From NCBI GenBank assembly GCA_964016985.1, contig OZ024827.1:23745433-23809432 (forward strand): a stretch of DNA of 64,000 nucleotides, given 5' to 3'. Shown here piece after piece: positions 22,270 through 34,289 of this stretch. Below the pieces are notes generated by a model. It worked only from the letters and a program-made list of their open reading frames with translations. It did not search any database and was not told where the DNA came from. This DNA comes from Anodontia alba. Lineage: Eukaryota; Mollusca; Bivalvia; Lucinida; Lucinidae. The position numbers were made by a program, and so were the translations under genes. Numbering within the stretch: the stretch's first letter is position 1; the number at the start of each line of letters is the position of its first letter.

Positions 22270-23898
22270 CTATATAATTTTTGGTAGACACGTATCAGAT
22301 CAAGTAGGCGTGTCGCATGCGGGAAGGACAACTTTTGCTGTGTTGATTTTTAACCCAAATAAACATACAAGTTTCTTTACCTTTACAAGGCATTTATTTT
22401 TGTTATTATGTCTGATTATGTTCACTCACAATTCAAAATATTTCCAAATTTTGTCTATCCTGTACAAATAATCACATCAGAAGTCACTATAATAGATGAT
22501 TTTGGCAAAAATAATAATAAAAATTAATAAAAAAAAAAAAAATACAAGGAAAAAATCATTTACAGTACACTTGTTTTCACTTCTTATTTTGGTCATACGC
22601 TTTCAAACAGCTTTGCATCTTTTTACTTTGCTCTGTTTCAATATCTACATGATATCTGATTGAAATATACACCAAATTTAAAAACTGCGGTTTGGTCGCG
22701 GGATTTGCCATCTCTTAAGATAGCTATTTTTTATTGATATTACTACGATAAAAAGTAAATTCCCGTTAAATATCATTTGTTAAATGTACCAGTCTGCAAA
22801 GCCTACAAAAATGTGCTCTTGGCGGTACCATGGAATAACCAAGACGACTGCTATATTATGCATGTATCCGTATTTACCCATGCAAGTAGGTGGATCTGCC
22901 TGAACATGTTCTGTATTTTTCCCAGAATGATTGATTGTTCATTGTTTAAACAATAGCACAACAAAACACATGAAAACGAAAAAAAATTAGTCAGTAAATA
23001 AAAGGACGTAATGCACCTGCAAAAAAGTCACATCCTGATGAGATGCTTTGGGTATCTGTGCCTTCCGGTGTCTGAAAACTATAAAATATCTCAACCACAT
23101 CAATCAAAGATCGCGGTCATATTGAGTGGCTGTTGTAGGGCCGTAATGATCATTGACGCTTCGCATTTAGCATTCTATAGGTTTTCTTAGACCAGGCTTC
23201 GAACCATGTTAAGTCACTGACATGAAAAGAATAAAATTATTCAGTTTTTACAAACATTGTTTTTCATTGTTATTATTCCTACGAGACTGATACAGCAAGC
23301 GAGAGGGAGGCGTGTGGGGTTAGTGGAGCACGTCCGCAGACGGTGATGAGGCTGCTAATTTAACAGTGGTTCTGATTTAACTGATATTTTATAATTCGTA
23401 ATATGGTTGACTTTAATTGTAATTTTTTGAGCAAAGAAAATATATAAAAAAAACAACAACTAATTACTAAATATTAAAAATCACAACGAAAGGTATAACA
23501 TTGTACAAAATACTAATAAAATAAGTATTAAAAATATTGCCACAAAGATAAATGTTATCCATACACAATCTTGCTTGTTGGTTTGGACGGCTATGAATGT
23601 ATCCACAACATCAATTTGTCCAGTGATATCAAGACTTTATATTTCAGATATGTTCGCGGCGACAATACCTAATGCTTTACAAATATGTCCGAAAAGGTTC
23701 GAGAGGCTATATGTAGTCAAGCTTTACCTAAATACGGATTTTAGGTGGACTCGTCTAACCCTTGACACGACAATAAACATTCATCGAAATATAGTTGCAT
23801 TTTTTGAATAGGCAGTGATACTTTCTTCATGGGGACAACGAAGATTGCGAAGACTGCAATCTGATTTGTGCCTTCGTGGGGCGCACGTCAAAATTTAT
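22270..23898. other. No gene recognised
   Basis: AT-rich sequence with short A-runs. A 78-codon frame at 23575-23811 has no motif I know and no splice context. Nothing else is supportable. Confidence 0.4.
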
Positions 23899-24177
23899 CA
23901 TTACGAAAACACATCTATTCAAATAAATAGAAAATTTCACATCCAAATAAACGGAATATGTTCAGATAAAACTCTGATATTTTTCATATTTCTGCCAAAA
24001 ACATAGATTGTGGGTACGCGTAAGAACCGCCTCGCCAAGGCGGTTCTTACGAGTACCCACAATCTATGTTTTTGAGCAGAAATAAGAAAAATAATGCATA
24101 CCCCTGTAAACCCTAGTTTTACTATATAAAAGTGGGGTTTAAGGGGGTAAAAGTTATATAGACATGTTTTTGTGATG
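23899..24177 (-). mobile_element. Palindromic MITE-1, copy 5 (covarying arms)
   Basis: In reverse orientation it runs from CATTACGAAAACACATC to GACATGTTTTTGTGATG. The central arms read CGTAAGAACCGCC and GGCGGTTCTTACG, where the other copies have CGTTAGAACCGCC and GGCGGTTCTAACG. The same change is therefore present in both arms. Confidence 0.87.
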
Positions 24178-24556
24178 TGTTTTCTCACTCTAAGGCTCAA
24201 ATTTATTTATGCCTCTGCCCGAAGTGTAAGTCAACAGGAAGGGCTTCTCTTGTATTCAGACCATATTCGACATAATTATAACACATGTCCCAATTATCAC
24301 CCATCAAACAATTTCTAGTCTTCAGATTATCAGCCCTATGCTTTACTCCAATCTATATAAAAGCTGATTTTGTTAGTACACATTAGAATCACTCCATTTA
24401 TCGACGTAATTCTAAAGAGTACCCACAAAATGTGTGTTTAACCTCAACCAAGATTAGAGTAGATTAATCATATTTTATTGCATGTTAAACAAAGGGATTG
24501 GACACATTATAACAGCATTAGATAGTTCTCTCGATACAGCATGAAATACATTCATT

Positions 24557-24570
24557 TAAAGATACAACGG
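24557..24570. repeat. LINE target-site duplication, left
   Basis: TAAAGATACAACGG, repeated exactly at 25696-25709. Confidence 0.85.
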
Positions 24571-25695
24571 ATGGTTATCATTATCAGATAAGCTCTTGTT
24601 TCAAAAGGCTGTGCTTATGTATAAAATCATAAATGGCTTGGCGCCAGAATACATTTCTAATATCATGCCACCGTTTGTGTCGGAGAGAACAGAATATAGT
24701 CTGAGAAATGCAGCCGACATTTCTGTCTTAAGTAGAAGAACTGAAATTTATTCTAGATCATTTTTTCCCTCTTCCGTTGACTACTGGAATATGTTACCTT
24801 TGTCAGTAAGTAGCGCTGACTCTCTCAGTGCTTTTAAACAATTACTTAAGAGATCTATGTTTAGGAGTCCTGAAATCCCAAACTATTTGTTTCAGGCCAA
24901 CGCATAAGTTCTGTCTATCATTGTAGAATAAGAAATAATTGTAGCAATCTAAATGAAGACTTATTCAATATTCATCTTAAACTAACAGCTGCATGTGACT
25001 GTGGTTTTGAGAGTGAGGATGCTGAACAATGAGCAACGGACTATTCTATTCCAGGCCATCCGTAAATTTCAGCCTGTAGGTGTACGTCTTCTCCTACATG
25101 GTTCTCCAGATCTCTCTGATGACGACAATGTTGGACTTTTTTCACACGTCCAACATTTTATAAAAGAAACAAATCGATTTTGATAAACGGAAAGCCATAT
25201 TTAAATATTATAAACACGTAAGTAGCCTGTTATATCTATTAAAAATTTATCGAAGCTTAGTTTGGTGACTCCCACTCACTACTAATTCTCCTTAGTTTCA
25301 GTTTCGTTCTTGAAACTAGATTCCTTTAGAACTACATTTCTTATCATTATACTGTTTTATTCTTTTTTTCTATCTATTTTTTTCTTTCTCTAGCTCTACT
25401 TGCGACTGCTCAATGTTTTGTTGATTATAAACTAATTTTGTATGCATGTAAACACGCGGACTCGGACTCTCCAGATACTGTATGTTGTTTGATTTTATAT
25501 AATTTTATCTTCTTTCTTCTTTCTGTACTAGGATCTGGACAGTCGGAATTCTAGTGTTTGCATAATAAGATTTACTCAATACCATAAACTTTGTTTGTTA
25601 TATTTTGTTTTGGGGAGGACCTTATCTAATGTTGTGAGAACTTGTGGTCTAACCCACTTGCTTTATGATTATTTGGCAATAAAATATGATTAAAC
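24571..25695 (+). mobile_element. 5'-truncated LINE with 14 bp TSD
   Basis: The block starts inside the C-terminal part of a LINE ORF2. It carries a short 3' UTR with AATAAA at 25678-25683 and ends TATGATTAAAC directly at the right duplication. The exact 14 bp repeats on both sides, the 5' truncation and the retained 3' end fit target-primed reverse transcription. The clade is not certain; the C-terminal motifs resemble CR1/L2/Jockey-type elements. Confidence 0.82.
24574..25183 (+). pseudogene. LINE ORF2 C-terminus, broken
   Basis: The first part, with LMYKIINGLAPEYIS, FFPSSVDYWNMLPL and SAFKQLLKR, is the usual tail after the LINE reverse transcriptase. A stop at 24905 is followed, one frame over, by IRNNCSNLNEDLFNIHL and CDCGFESEDAEQ, which is half of a CxC zinc-type motif. 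The original frame then resumes with NEQRTILFQAIRKF and ends at 25183. The His/Cys half of the zinc motif seems deleted between EDAEQ and NEQR. It is not functional. Confidence 0.75.
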
Positions 25696-25709
25696 TAAAG
25701 ATACAACGG
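25696..25709. repeat. LINE target-site duplication, right
   Basis: TAAAGATACAACGG, identical to 24557-24570. Confidence 0.85.
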
Positions 25710-26172
25710 TGCAAAAATTTTACATAACAAAATAGAAAACACATCTGGAAAAGAAATAGTGGACCTTAACAGTGCAAACTTTTCGATATGCTGATATTAG
25801 CATTTAGCAAGAACAAAAGCGAAATGTATGGAATACTAGCGCACACGATTGGAGAACCGGTTGATGTCTTTGATGAATTATAAAACTGCTAGAATGATTA
25901 GTTTGTTAGTTTCAAGGTCATATAATGAGAAGCCATTCGTTAAAAGATAAAAATTATATTAAGAATGTTCGGAATTTTGTATATTGTTTGCAATAATCTT
26001 TGTCTTCGGGTGTTGAAAAAACTGCACTCGTGGAAATAGTATTCGACGCTTTCGAATAGAACACCACAAATTCAATTTGAGTAAGGAACCAGGTGCGTAC
26101 ATTGTATTTTACTACATTCCAGTCGTTTTGAAAAGCCTAAGCAGACGGTATCATTTCAAATGCTACAATATC

Positions 26173-26416
26173 ATATGGGCCACGAGATACGAAAATATAT
26201 CTTCGGGCATATGCGGACAGCGAAGGCCCAGATTAGCTTGCGCATCCGGACAGTCTGATCAGGGCTTTCACTGTCCGCTAACAGAATTATTAGATACAAC
26301 AGAATGTATGAATGGAGAGAAAATGCCCGAATGATATGTGCATGCGCAGGATGATCTGAATCTGCGCATTTTGCGCATGTTCGAACAGGCACTTTTTCGC
26401 TAGGCACGGCCCATAT
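26173..26416 (+). mobile_element. MITE-3 copy c
   Basis: The ends ATATGGGCCACGAGATACGA and TTTCGCTAGGCACGGCCCAT are inverted, making it the cleanest copy of this family here. Internal CCAGATTAGCTTGCGCATCC and GGATGATCTGAATCTGCGCA match copies a and b. The open frames on both strands are not conserved in the other copies. Confidence 0.75.
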
Positions 26417-26826
26417 ACTTAACTTCCTGGTCTGAACTGTAAAGTCAATTGTTAGTCAATAACGCTGCTCTAGTTTCATTGGTATGCAGATGTATTTGTT
26501 ATCTAAAGAAGGATAAATTGTGCTTTTTCTAGGAAGAATTTGTCTTTTGTCAACTGACATAAATAGAAGAAGACTGCATAGCTATGAACCCTGTATGCCC
26601 ATGCGTGCGTGCTTGCATGTGTGTACGTTAGTGCGTCCGACCCAAATCTTGTGTCTGTAACTCCTCCTATATCTGTCATTGGATTCTTTTGTGATGAAAA
26701 CAGTTAGTTAAGAGAATTGTCTGAAATAGTTATGTACACAACGTTTCAGCCTCCATTGTGCATGAATTCCCTATGCGCATCATCCATATCAGTAGTCCAT
26801 AGTACGAGTATCCATCGTTTTTGTGT

Positions 26827-26960
26827 TTTTTTTTTTTTTGTTTGTTTTTTGTTTTTTGTTTTTTTTTTTTGTTTTTTTTTTTTTTCGTTGTTATTTTTTC
26901 ATTCATGTCTCGATGAAACAAACAAACAAACAAACAAAAAAAAAAAAAAAAAAAAAAAAG
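26827..26960. repeat. Poly-T / (CAAA)n / poly-A tract
   Basis: T-runs interrupted by G, then ACAAACAAACAAACAAAC, then an A21 run. Phe- and Lys-rich frames over it are artefacts. Confidence 0.95.
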
Positions 26961-27284
26961 ATACAATTCAGTAATTTACAGTACAATATTACATTTTTGC
27001 CCTTACACAGAGACTTAAACCATCATATGGGGACTCATAGTAACAATACAGTCAGACGGACGGACAGCTCAGCTTATGCTGGATTGTTATCTTAACCATT
27101 TCTTGGTGACTACTGCCATGTCAACATCACTCAGAAAGCCGCGTTTTAGCGTTTTATTTTAAATAAGAATATTTTTGTTCTGATTGACCATGTCTTATCA
27201 GAAAACATATTCCTTTCTGAGTATGTTTTGTTCCAAAATATTTTCCCTAAATTCAAATTAAAGCCACATATGAGACTCAACGTC

Positions 27285-27505
27285 TGAAAACATACTTTCG
27301 AACATGTTCGCCTAGCGAGGATTCAGATCAGCCTGCGCATTCGCGCAGTCTGATCAGAATCTTTATGGGCGCATTTTGGATAGCCATGAATGCAGAGTCT
27401 CTTCATGCGGACAACTCTCTGATCAGACTATACGGTTGCATAGGCTGATTTGAATCTACATTGGGCGGACATGTCAGAAGGTACGTTTCTTCACGTTGCG
27501 GCTCA
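27285..27505 (+). repeat. MITE-3-related element
   Basis: It contains CAGATCAGCCTGCGCATTCG, GCGCATTTTGGATAGCCATG and GTTGCGGCTCACATAAA, also present at 6380-6555 and partly at 13212-13385. It looks like a second subfamily of the GGGCC-ended element. Confidence 0.55.
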
Positions 27506-27509
27506 CATA

Positions 27510-28550
27510 AAGTACAAAGAAACACAAACCAAATGCGATCCTTTTGTAAAACGTTTCACACGCAAATTACGAAATGGATACACTAAAAAGTAATCATAAC
27601 AAAAAAAAAAAAAAAAAAATAGATAACATCAAAAGTTTGCTTTATTACTCGTAGTCTCTTTATTCGTACATAGTTTCATAATTTTAAAATAATAGTATTA
27701 CTCTGAAACACACACACACAAAACAACAACAATAACAACAAAACAAAACAACAATAAAACTTCATTTTAAAAGGAAAAGCTTGCCTGACTGTACAAGTAT
27801 TAGATTTCACTAAAAGCTTGGTCTACGCTTAGCACACAATGTGTGCTTTTTACTTAAAAATATTACATTGGAGCCTTGGCAAGCAACAACAAATCTTCTG
27901 AAAAGATACCTATAGATCTCGCTCGATAACCTTTACCACCCTGTGGGCTATCAGCAGACGACAAGCTGATAATATTTGCCTTATTTTTCCCAGAACATAC
28001 GCCTTAACATTTTCATGCAAATTATCTCCAAAAGGATTAAAATGAATTGCTGTTGTAAAGAATCCTTAATAAGCAGAATTATATGTTTGAAAGGTCTTCT
28101 TTAATTCTGATTTCCTCAAAGAACATATGTTCAGTATATTTGTTAGGATTGCCACGTTGAGGAAATTCTTTCAAATATACAAACAATGTTTCTTGAAGTT
28201 TTAAATACAACCTTCTTTCATCGTTTCTGATAAACTATCAACCCTTGAGCGGAGGTTTCGCACCAGTTAGATTATAATTATAACGATTTTGTCTGCAGCA
28301 CTGTAAAAAACGTAGGTTCTACCGTAACAGTAAAATACCAGCTGCCTGCGCCGGTTTACGGACGCCCATAGATTATTTTAGGAATTCGTTTCGCAGTAAG
28401 TGACAGTTTGGGGCAAAGTATGGAAGCAAGCCAGGGTTGGGTTATGGGCTACAACATCGTATAATAAGGCTACCCACCCTTGTCCTATCCTAAGAGATGA
28501 TTCCTGCAGAAGTTATACGGGCGCCCGTTAAAATAACGGTATGGGAACTA
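27510..28550. other. No gene recognised
   Basis: A-runs and (CA)/(CAA) stretches lie at 27600-27760. AAAAGCTTGGTCTACGCTTA at about 27815 matches, in reverse, the blocks near 19490 and 19660. The rest is unassigned. Confidence 0.4.
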
Positions 28551-28552
28551 AC

Positions 28553-28832
28553 CATTACGAAAACACGCCTATTCAAATATATAGAAAATTTCACCTCCAA
28601 AAATTGAACACTTCCAGATAAAAATTCCGATTTTTTTTCTAATTTCAGCACAAAACATAGATTGTGGGTACTCGTTAGAACCGCCTCGTCGAGGCGGGTC
28701 TAACGAGTACCCACAATCTATGCTTTTGAGCAGAAATAAGAAAAATAATGTATACCCCCTGTAAACCCCAGTTTTACTATATAAAAGTGGGGTTCAAGGG
28801 GGTCAGTATTATATAGATATGTTTTCGTGATG
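28553..28832 (-). mobile_element. Palindromic MITE-1, copy 6
   Basis: It runs from CATTACGAAAACACGCC to GATATGTTTTCGTGATG, with the full palindrome and both side hairpins. AAC flanks both sides and could be a 3 bp target duplication, but no other copy supports it. Confidence 0.88.
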
Positions 28833-28977
28833 AACTGTTATTTTACCGTAAAAACTACGGACAATTTTTACAGTGCGGTTATGTTGAGTACCGGTAGAAA
28901 TAGGGTTGACTTAATTATCTCAGCGGCATGTTTATGTTTTAGAAGTATACGTGTCCTAAACTTAATCTGTCCAGGCA

Positions 28978-29004
28978 TTATTATTATTATTATTATTATT
29001 ATTA
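28978..29004. repeat. (TTA)n
   Basis: Nine ATT units or so; simple repeat. Confidence 0.95.
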
Positions 29005-29289
29005 TGTAATTAAGTCAATACCTTTGCCGCGACACCTTATTCTGAACAATTCAGAGTAACTTCAATTACAATATTGGATCAACATCAGCGTGGTTCTGAA
29101 TCCGTTTCAACCATACTTTTATTTAATTACTTGCTACATACCTAATCTTGTGTGCATTTCTACCGAGTATCATTAACATAGCTTCCAGGGTGCTGAAGTT
29201 ATAGTGATGAATGTTTCGACTCAGAGCAGACCGTTGCGCAAGCTGACCACATTCTAATTTTATATGGTGGTACTATTTTATCTGTAGTA

Positions 29290-29705
29290 CCACTTGGTAT
29301 TAATAGAGTTGGGAGCCTTTATGCGAACCGAATTTTTATGTATTTCTGTATTAATAGTAGCATCGGGACCCAGGGTAGCTAGCTGTAAAAGTGCTTTAAA
29401 CCCACCCCCCCCCCCCCCCCCCCCGGTGGTTTGCTCTACCGACCGTTCTAAGGCGGTGTTAGTCTTACTCTTTGTTGCTTTGTGGTTTATTCTACGAGGC
29501 GATTTGTTGTTTGTCTTTCCGTGTGTCATTTTGTTCTTGTGTTTTTCAGTCCTTTTAGTATTGCGATTACCTCGCTTGGGGAAGAGAGAGCTAATCTTAG
29601 TGCTTTTCGTACGTTTGTTCGGTTTGTGCTTGTTTAGATTTGTCGGTTTCCTCTTCCTCTTAGGGTCTGGGAAGGCACTCCCTGGACTTTTCTCTTACCT
29701 TTTTT
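29290..29705 (-). repeat. Interspersed G-run repeat, copy C
   Basis: On the minus strand it shows the same order as copy A, with a pure G-run of about 20 (C-run 29403-29424 on plus). A 209-codon frame crosses it (29294-29923), but in copies A and D the homologous sequence is read differently, so I reject it as a gene. Confidence 0.75.
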
Positions 29706-30218
29706 TTTTAAATTCGGCTAAACTGTTTGCTAAACGCATAAAGCGAGAAAATCGCAAAATATTTGCAAAACCCCGCACATCTCATGCAACCGATGCGTTG
29801 CAAGAGTATAGTCTTACTATATATAAAACTCACCGATACATTCCAATTCGCAGGACAACTAGACAACGAAATAGATCCGTTAGAATCAAAACTGGACAGT
29901 TCGGTTTCGTAAAGTTATATTAATATCATTTAATACGTTGTAGGTTTTTCTGTTCAAATGTCAAAAGCATGAAAATGTCTGAATAGTAAACCTATAAACT
30001 ATATCTTGCAGTGGACGCTGGTTCGATTCTGCATATTTCACCTGGGTTATTTGAGAGATGCTGGGCGGGCTGTGCTAGGATGTGCAGTCTGGTCGGAATT
30101 TCTCAGGTTGCGAGAAATGTAACGGCTGTCTGGGACACTGAGCAGGCCGCGCTATCATGTCCGGACTGACCAGTCTTTTTATAGCAGCAGGAGCAAGGTG
30201 TTATTTAGTTTATACAAA

Positions 30219-31938
30219 TAAACAAGAGGGCCATGATTGGCCTATATCGCTCGTCTGAATCATGTTATACATAGCATTGCTGACAGAGATGCGGTTATAA
30301 AAGTCATGGTGACCTTGACCTTGACCTCTGCCCTAATGGTCATCTTCTGGTCATAAGCAACATCCCTACTATGTATGAGGGTCATAGCTCCAAGCGTTGC
30401 CGAGTTTTAAGCTTGTTTTGAACTAGATGTCACTGTGACCTTGACCTTTGCCCGCGGTATCAACTACTGGTGAGGACCAACATCCCTTCTAAGTTTGAGA
30501 GTCCTAGCCCCAAGCATTGCCAGATCAAGCTTTTAAGTACTAGAGGTCATGGCGACCTTTGTTATGTCCTTTGCCCTAAGTATCATTTACTGGTGAGGAC
30601 CAACATCCCTTCTAAATTTGAGGGTCCTAGCCCCAAGCATTGCGAAGATATCAAACTTTTTAGTACTAAAGGTCCTGGTGACCTTGACCGTTGCCCTCAG
30701 GAACATCTACTGTTGAGGGCAAACATCTCTACTAAGTTTGAGGGTCCTAACCGTAAGCATTTTAGAATTGTAAGCATTTTTGGTACTAAAGGTCACGGTG
30801 ACCTTGATCTACTCGTCAGGTCCATCTTCCCTATTAGAATGATAGTCTTAGGCCTAATCATTGTCAATACTTTTTTGCCCTATGTAAAAAAGTGACCCGA
30901 CCCCCACCATCCCCACCTTCTGGGCGGGGACTCTTTTCACCAAAGTGGCATAATTTGATCACTCTTGTCAGAGGACGTCTAGGCAATGCTACATACAAAA
31001 TATCAAAGGCCTAGGCCTTGCACTTACAGACGAGAAGATTTTTTTATTTTTTTTTTCCTATCTAAGTATATGTAAAACATGTCGGCCCTGGGGCGGGGCC
31101 ATTTTTGGCCCTAGGGCTATAGTTTGAACAATCTTGGCAGAGGTTTACTAGGTGAAACTATGTACCAAATGTCAAAGGCCCGGGCCTTCTGGTTTCAGAT
31201 AAGAAGATTTTTGAAAACCTTTCTATATAAATCTATGTAAAACATGTCGGCCCCAGTGGGGCCAGTTTTGGCCCCAGGGCTATAATTTTAACAATCTTGG
31301 AAGCGCTTTAGTAGATGAAGCTATGTACCAAATATCAAAGGTCCGGGCCTTCTGGTTTCAGATATGATTTTTTTAAGGTTTTCTCTATATAAGTCTATGT
31401 AAAACATGTCGGACCCGGGATGGGGCCATTTTTCCCCCAGGGCAATAACTTGAACAATCTTAGTAGAGGGCCAAAAGTGACTCTTTGTATCAAATACCAA
31501 ACGCTTGCGCCTTTTGCTTTCAGACAAGAATATTTTGAACGATTTTTATTATATGTGTCTATGAAAAACAAGTGACCCCCGGCGCGGGGCCATTTTTGAT
31601 TCAAGGGCTATAATTTGAAAAAAAAGATGGTAGAGGCTAACTAGATGAAGCTGCATACCAAATATCAAAGACGTGGGACAAGAAGTTTTTCTAAGTTTTC
31701 AGTTAAACTATCCTGTGACCTAGATGTTCAATTGACCGGAACCTTTAAACAACTTAGAGAGACGGCCAACCTAGGATCATTCCTAAGAAGTTTGGTCAAA
31801 ATCCAAATAGTGGTTTAGGAGGAGATGCCATTTGAAGAAAACGTTTACGGACGCCAGCACGGACGGTCGGACGCACGACGGACGACACACAAAGTGTGAT
31901 CACAAAAGCTCACCTTGTCACTATGTGACAGTTGAGCT
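30219..31938 (+). repeat. Composite interspersed repeat, forward copy
   Basis: It begins AACAAGAGGGCCATGATTGG. It then has units with GGTCATGGTGACCTTGAC and CATCTACTGGTGAGGACCAA-type blocks (30300-30850), then units of about 140 bp with ATGTAAAACATGTCGGCCCC and GGGCCTTCTGGTTTCAGAT (31000-31650). It ends with ACGGACGGTCGGACG-type sequence and GTGATCACAAAAGCTCACC. The 141-codon frame at 30470-30895 is internal repetition in triplet register (repeated SKFEGPSPKHC) and not a gene. Confidence 0.8.
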
Positions 31939-32091
31939 AAAACACTGCAGCTTCGGAATAGCCAATGTAAAATGCGCCATATCATAAGAATCGCGTAGGC
32001 CGGAAATTAAGGTTTTACATACGCATACTCAACACGCAAACATACACACGAACATACAAACATGCGCACACCCACATACATAAGCAAAGTG

Positions 32092-32114
32092 TTTTTTTTT
32101 TTTTTTTTTTTTTT
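32092..32114. repeat. Poly-T run
   Basis: An uninterrupted T-run after a stretch rich in CATACACA-type units. Confidence 0.95.
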
Positions 32115-32559
32115 CTTTTACTAAGTTTAATAGTTAATTGAAATAACTATATTAAGTTTAATAGTTAATTGAATTAACTATATTAAGAAATCATTGTAAA
32201 TTAATTTGTATTATTCCGCCTGCATAATTACTATCGCAACGGAGGAGAAAAAAATTTGGGAGAATTGTTTTGGAATATGTATAATATAAATTGTTCCGAT
32301 TTCGTCTGATCAGGGTTCCGAGTTTATAATAGTTGGAGTTGATCCAATATTACTCTCCCTCTGATCAGTATCCAGAAGTCGGGGAAGTGTTTGTAATATG
32401 TTAGTGTATGTATAATTATATGTGTTGTAAAAAGTACATGTATGAACACAGTTGAAAAAAAAATATCTTATTTTGTTTGGATCTTTTGTGTAGCGGTCTA
32501 GTTAGGGATCGCCTAACCCGTAACTTAACAAAATTTGAAGTCACCCTCAGTGCGTCTTG

Positions 32560-33960
32560 ACCGCCTATGGAGTAACAATACCATGGTTTCTGTTGACAAA
32601 TAATCAGGGGAGTTAATTAAAAACTGCAGTATTCTGAGTTGTGGTGATTGTATGTGACTAACCTTCTCAAGCTCATGTACAAATTCTACCAGTATTTTCA
32701 ATATAACTTTAAGGGTGTTGAAGTTACGGCAATTACAGGGTTTCTATAACTAATACTGTCAGGAGAGAAACTAAACATAATGCAGCACCTGCAGTTATGG
32801 TTCTTGTACGTGACACGCGTTCCCAACCTCGTACAATTCTGCCAAGTATCATTGCTATATCTGAAAGGGTGTTGAGGTTACAGCGATTACAAGGTTCCAT
32901 AACCAAATACTGTCAGGGGAGATAACTTACAACTGTGCCACCTAGAGTTGTGGTTTCTTGAACGAAAAATGCCTTCTCAACCTTGTGTACAAGCATACCA
33001 AGTACCAAGTATCATCAGTATATCTGAAAAGGTATTGGTGTTATCATGATAACAAGGTTTTTATTGCCCAATGCTGTCAGGGGAGATAAATCAAACCCAC
33101 AACACCCAGAGTTGTGGTTTTTATATCCCGCCACACAATAGTGACAGGGAATTATGGTTTCACATAGGACGTCCGTGTGTCCGTCTGTCCGTCCGTCAGT
33201 CGTACGTCCGTCTGTCTGTTTTTCGTTTCCGGGTGATAACTTGAGTAAACATCAAATGATTTTTACCGAACTTAGTATGTGCATTGATATTGTGGAGATC
33301 TGGTTTGGGATTGTTAATAGGCAAATTTCGTCAAATTCTTAAGGAGGTGTCTGCCCGCGACGCGATAATGGGGGAGTATTGTAATTTAACGTTTTTATTG
33401 TATGCAACATATCTTCTCAACCTCGTGCACAATCCTAATAAGTAACATAAGTATATCTGAAAGGGTGTTTTTGTTTGCGTTTGTGCTTAGGTTTTACGGC
33501 CCAGTCAACCCAATGGGTCATGTCGAGCGCGGTCAGTTTACGTAACCACACTTTTACTGGGCAGGCTTAGTCCTCTATGCGGTTCACCAGTATTGTGCAC
33601 ATTCTTTCGCCGGAAACTGACAACTGCCCTTCTTGAATCAGCGGAAGGGAGAGATACTTCATAACCAATCTCCACGAAAGAATGTTGCGACCTCGGCGGG
33701 GGTCGAACCCGCGACCTCCTGGTCTCCAGTCGGGCGCGCATCCAACTGAGTCACCGATGCCGGCTCTGAAAGGATGTTGGAGTCATCATTAGCACAATGT
33801 TTCACATACATGTCAGGGGCGATACTTAAAAAACTTTGGACTTAGAGTAGTGCGTGACACACCTTTCCAACCTCATTTTGCCAATATATTTCGAAGAGTG
33901 TTGGAGTTACAGCGATCACAAGATTATGTCTGTGGACGGATACACGCATTCCAGGCTGAT
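32560..33960. repeat. Satellite-like array, about 156 bp period, with insertions
   Basis: GAGTTGTGGTTTTTGTACGT-like unit starts fall near 32636, 32791, 32945 and 33107. Each unit has AAGTATCATTAGTATATCTG and ACTGTCAGGGGAGATAA blocks. The array is interrupted by a different repeat beginning CCCGCCACACAATAG (about 33122-33370) and by the SINE (33470-33764), and resumes with the unit remainder to about 33960. Confidence 0.72.
33470..33764 (-). mobile_element. tRNA-derived SINE, copy 1
   Basis: On the minus strand the head reads GCCGGCATCGGTGACTCAGT (A box TGACTCAGTTGG), then GGGTTCGACCC as the B box. A body of about 200 bp and a tail with CACAAACGCAAACAAA follow. The flanking 14 bp duplications TCTGAAAGGGTGTT (33456-33469) and TCTGAAAGGATGTT (33765-33778) differ at one base. 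It needs LINE proteins to move. I did not settle which SINE superfamily the body belongs to. Confidence 0.88.
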
Positions 33961-34205
33961 TACTATGTGCCCCCAACCTATTTATGCAGGGGATACAAAT
34001 GGACTGTAACCAGGATTTGATTTTACAAGAACTTTTTCAGCGTTCAAGGTAGTGTTCGGAATCGGCCATAATTTCATCGTCAATCATCGGTTCGTTGCAT
34101 AATAATCGAATTTGAGAAAATCTATTCAATTTTAGCCCCTCTAGGTACTTATTCATAACACCATATGGATAATTGGTTAATGTTTTCTTATTTTTCCATA
34201 AAAAT

Positions 34206-34262
34206 GTTGTGGTACTCATTACAAGCGCCTCAGCGAGGCGCCTTTAATGTGTACCCACTGCA
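34206..34262. repeat. Decayed MITE-1 core
   Basis: GGTACTCATTACAAGCGCCT then CAGCGAGGCGCC and GTGTACCCAC form a diverged palindrome like the centre of MITE-1, without ends. Confidence 0.5.
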
Positions 34263-34289
34263 TATATTTTCATGACAAAAGAAAACAAA

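Larger units (their letters stand above)
20483..22270. repeat. About 1.02 kb tandem duplication around an assembly gap
   Basis: The block from the G-run through ACAGGCCATAACTACCATGC to the hairpin at 21088-21236 is repeated as 21508-22262, at an offset of about 1,022 bp. Differences are scattered: the second copy lost a short GC-rich piece before TCATGTTTTGTTTGG and gained a T28 run. The gap lies at the duplication junction. Confidence 0.8.

Noticed and set aside
29294..29923. 209-codon open frame on the plus strand
   Set aside because: It runs across the interspersed G-run repeat, includes a proline run from the C-tract, and is not kept in copies A and D.
30470..30895. 141-codon frame with repeated SKFEGPSPKHC
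   Set aside because: The protein repetition mirrors tandem DNA units of the composite repeat; sister units break the frame.
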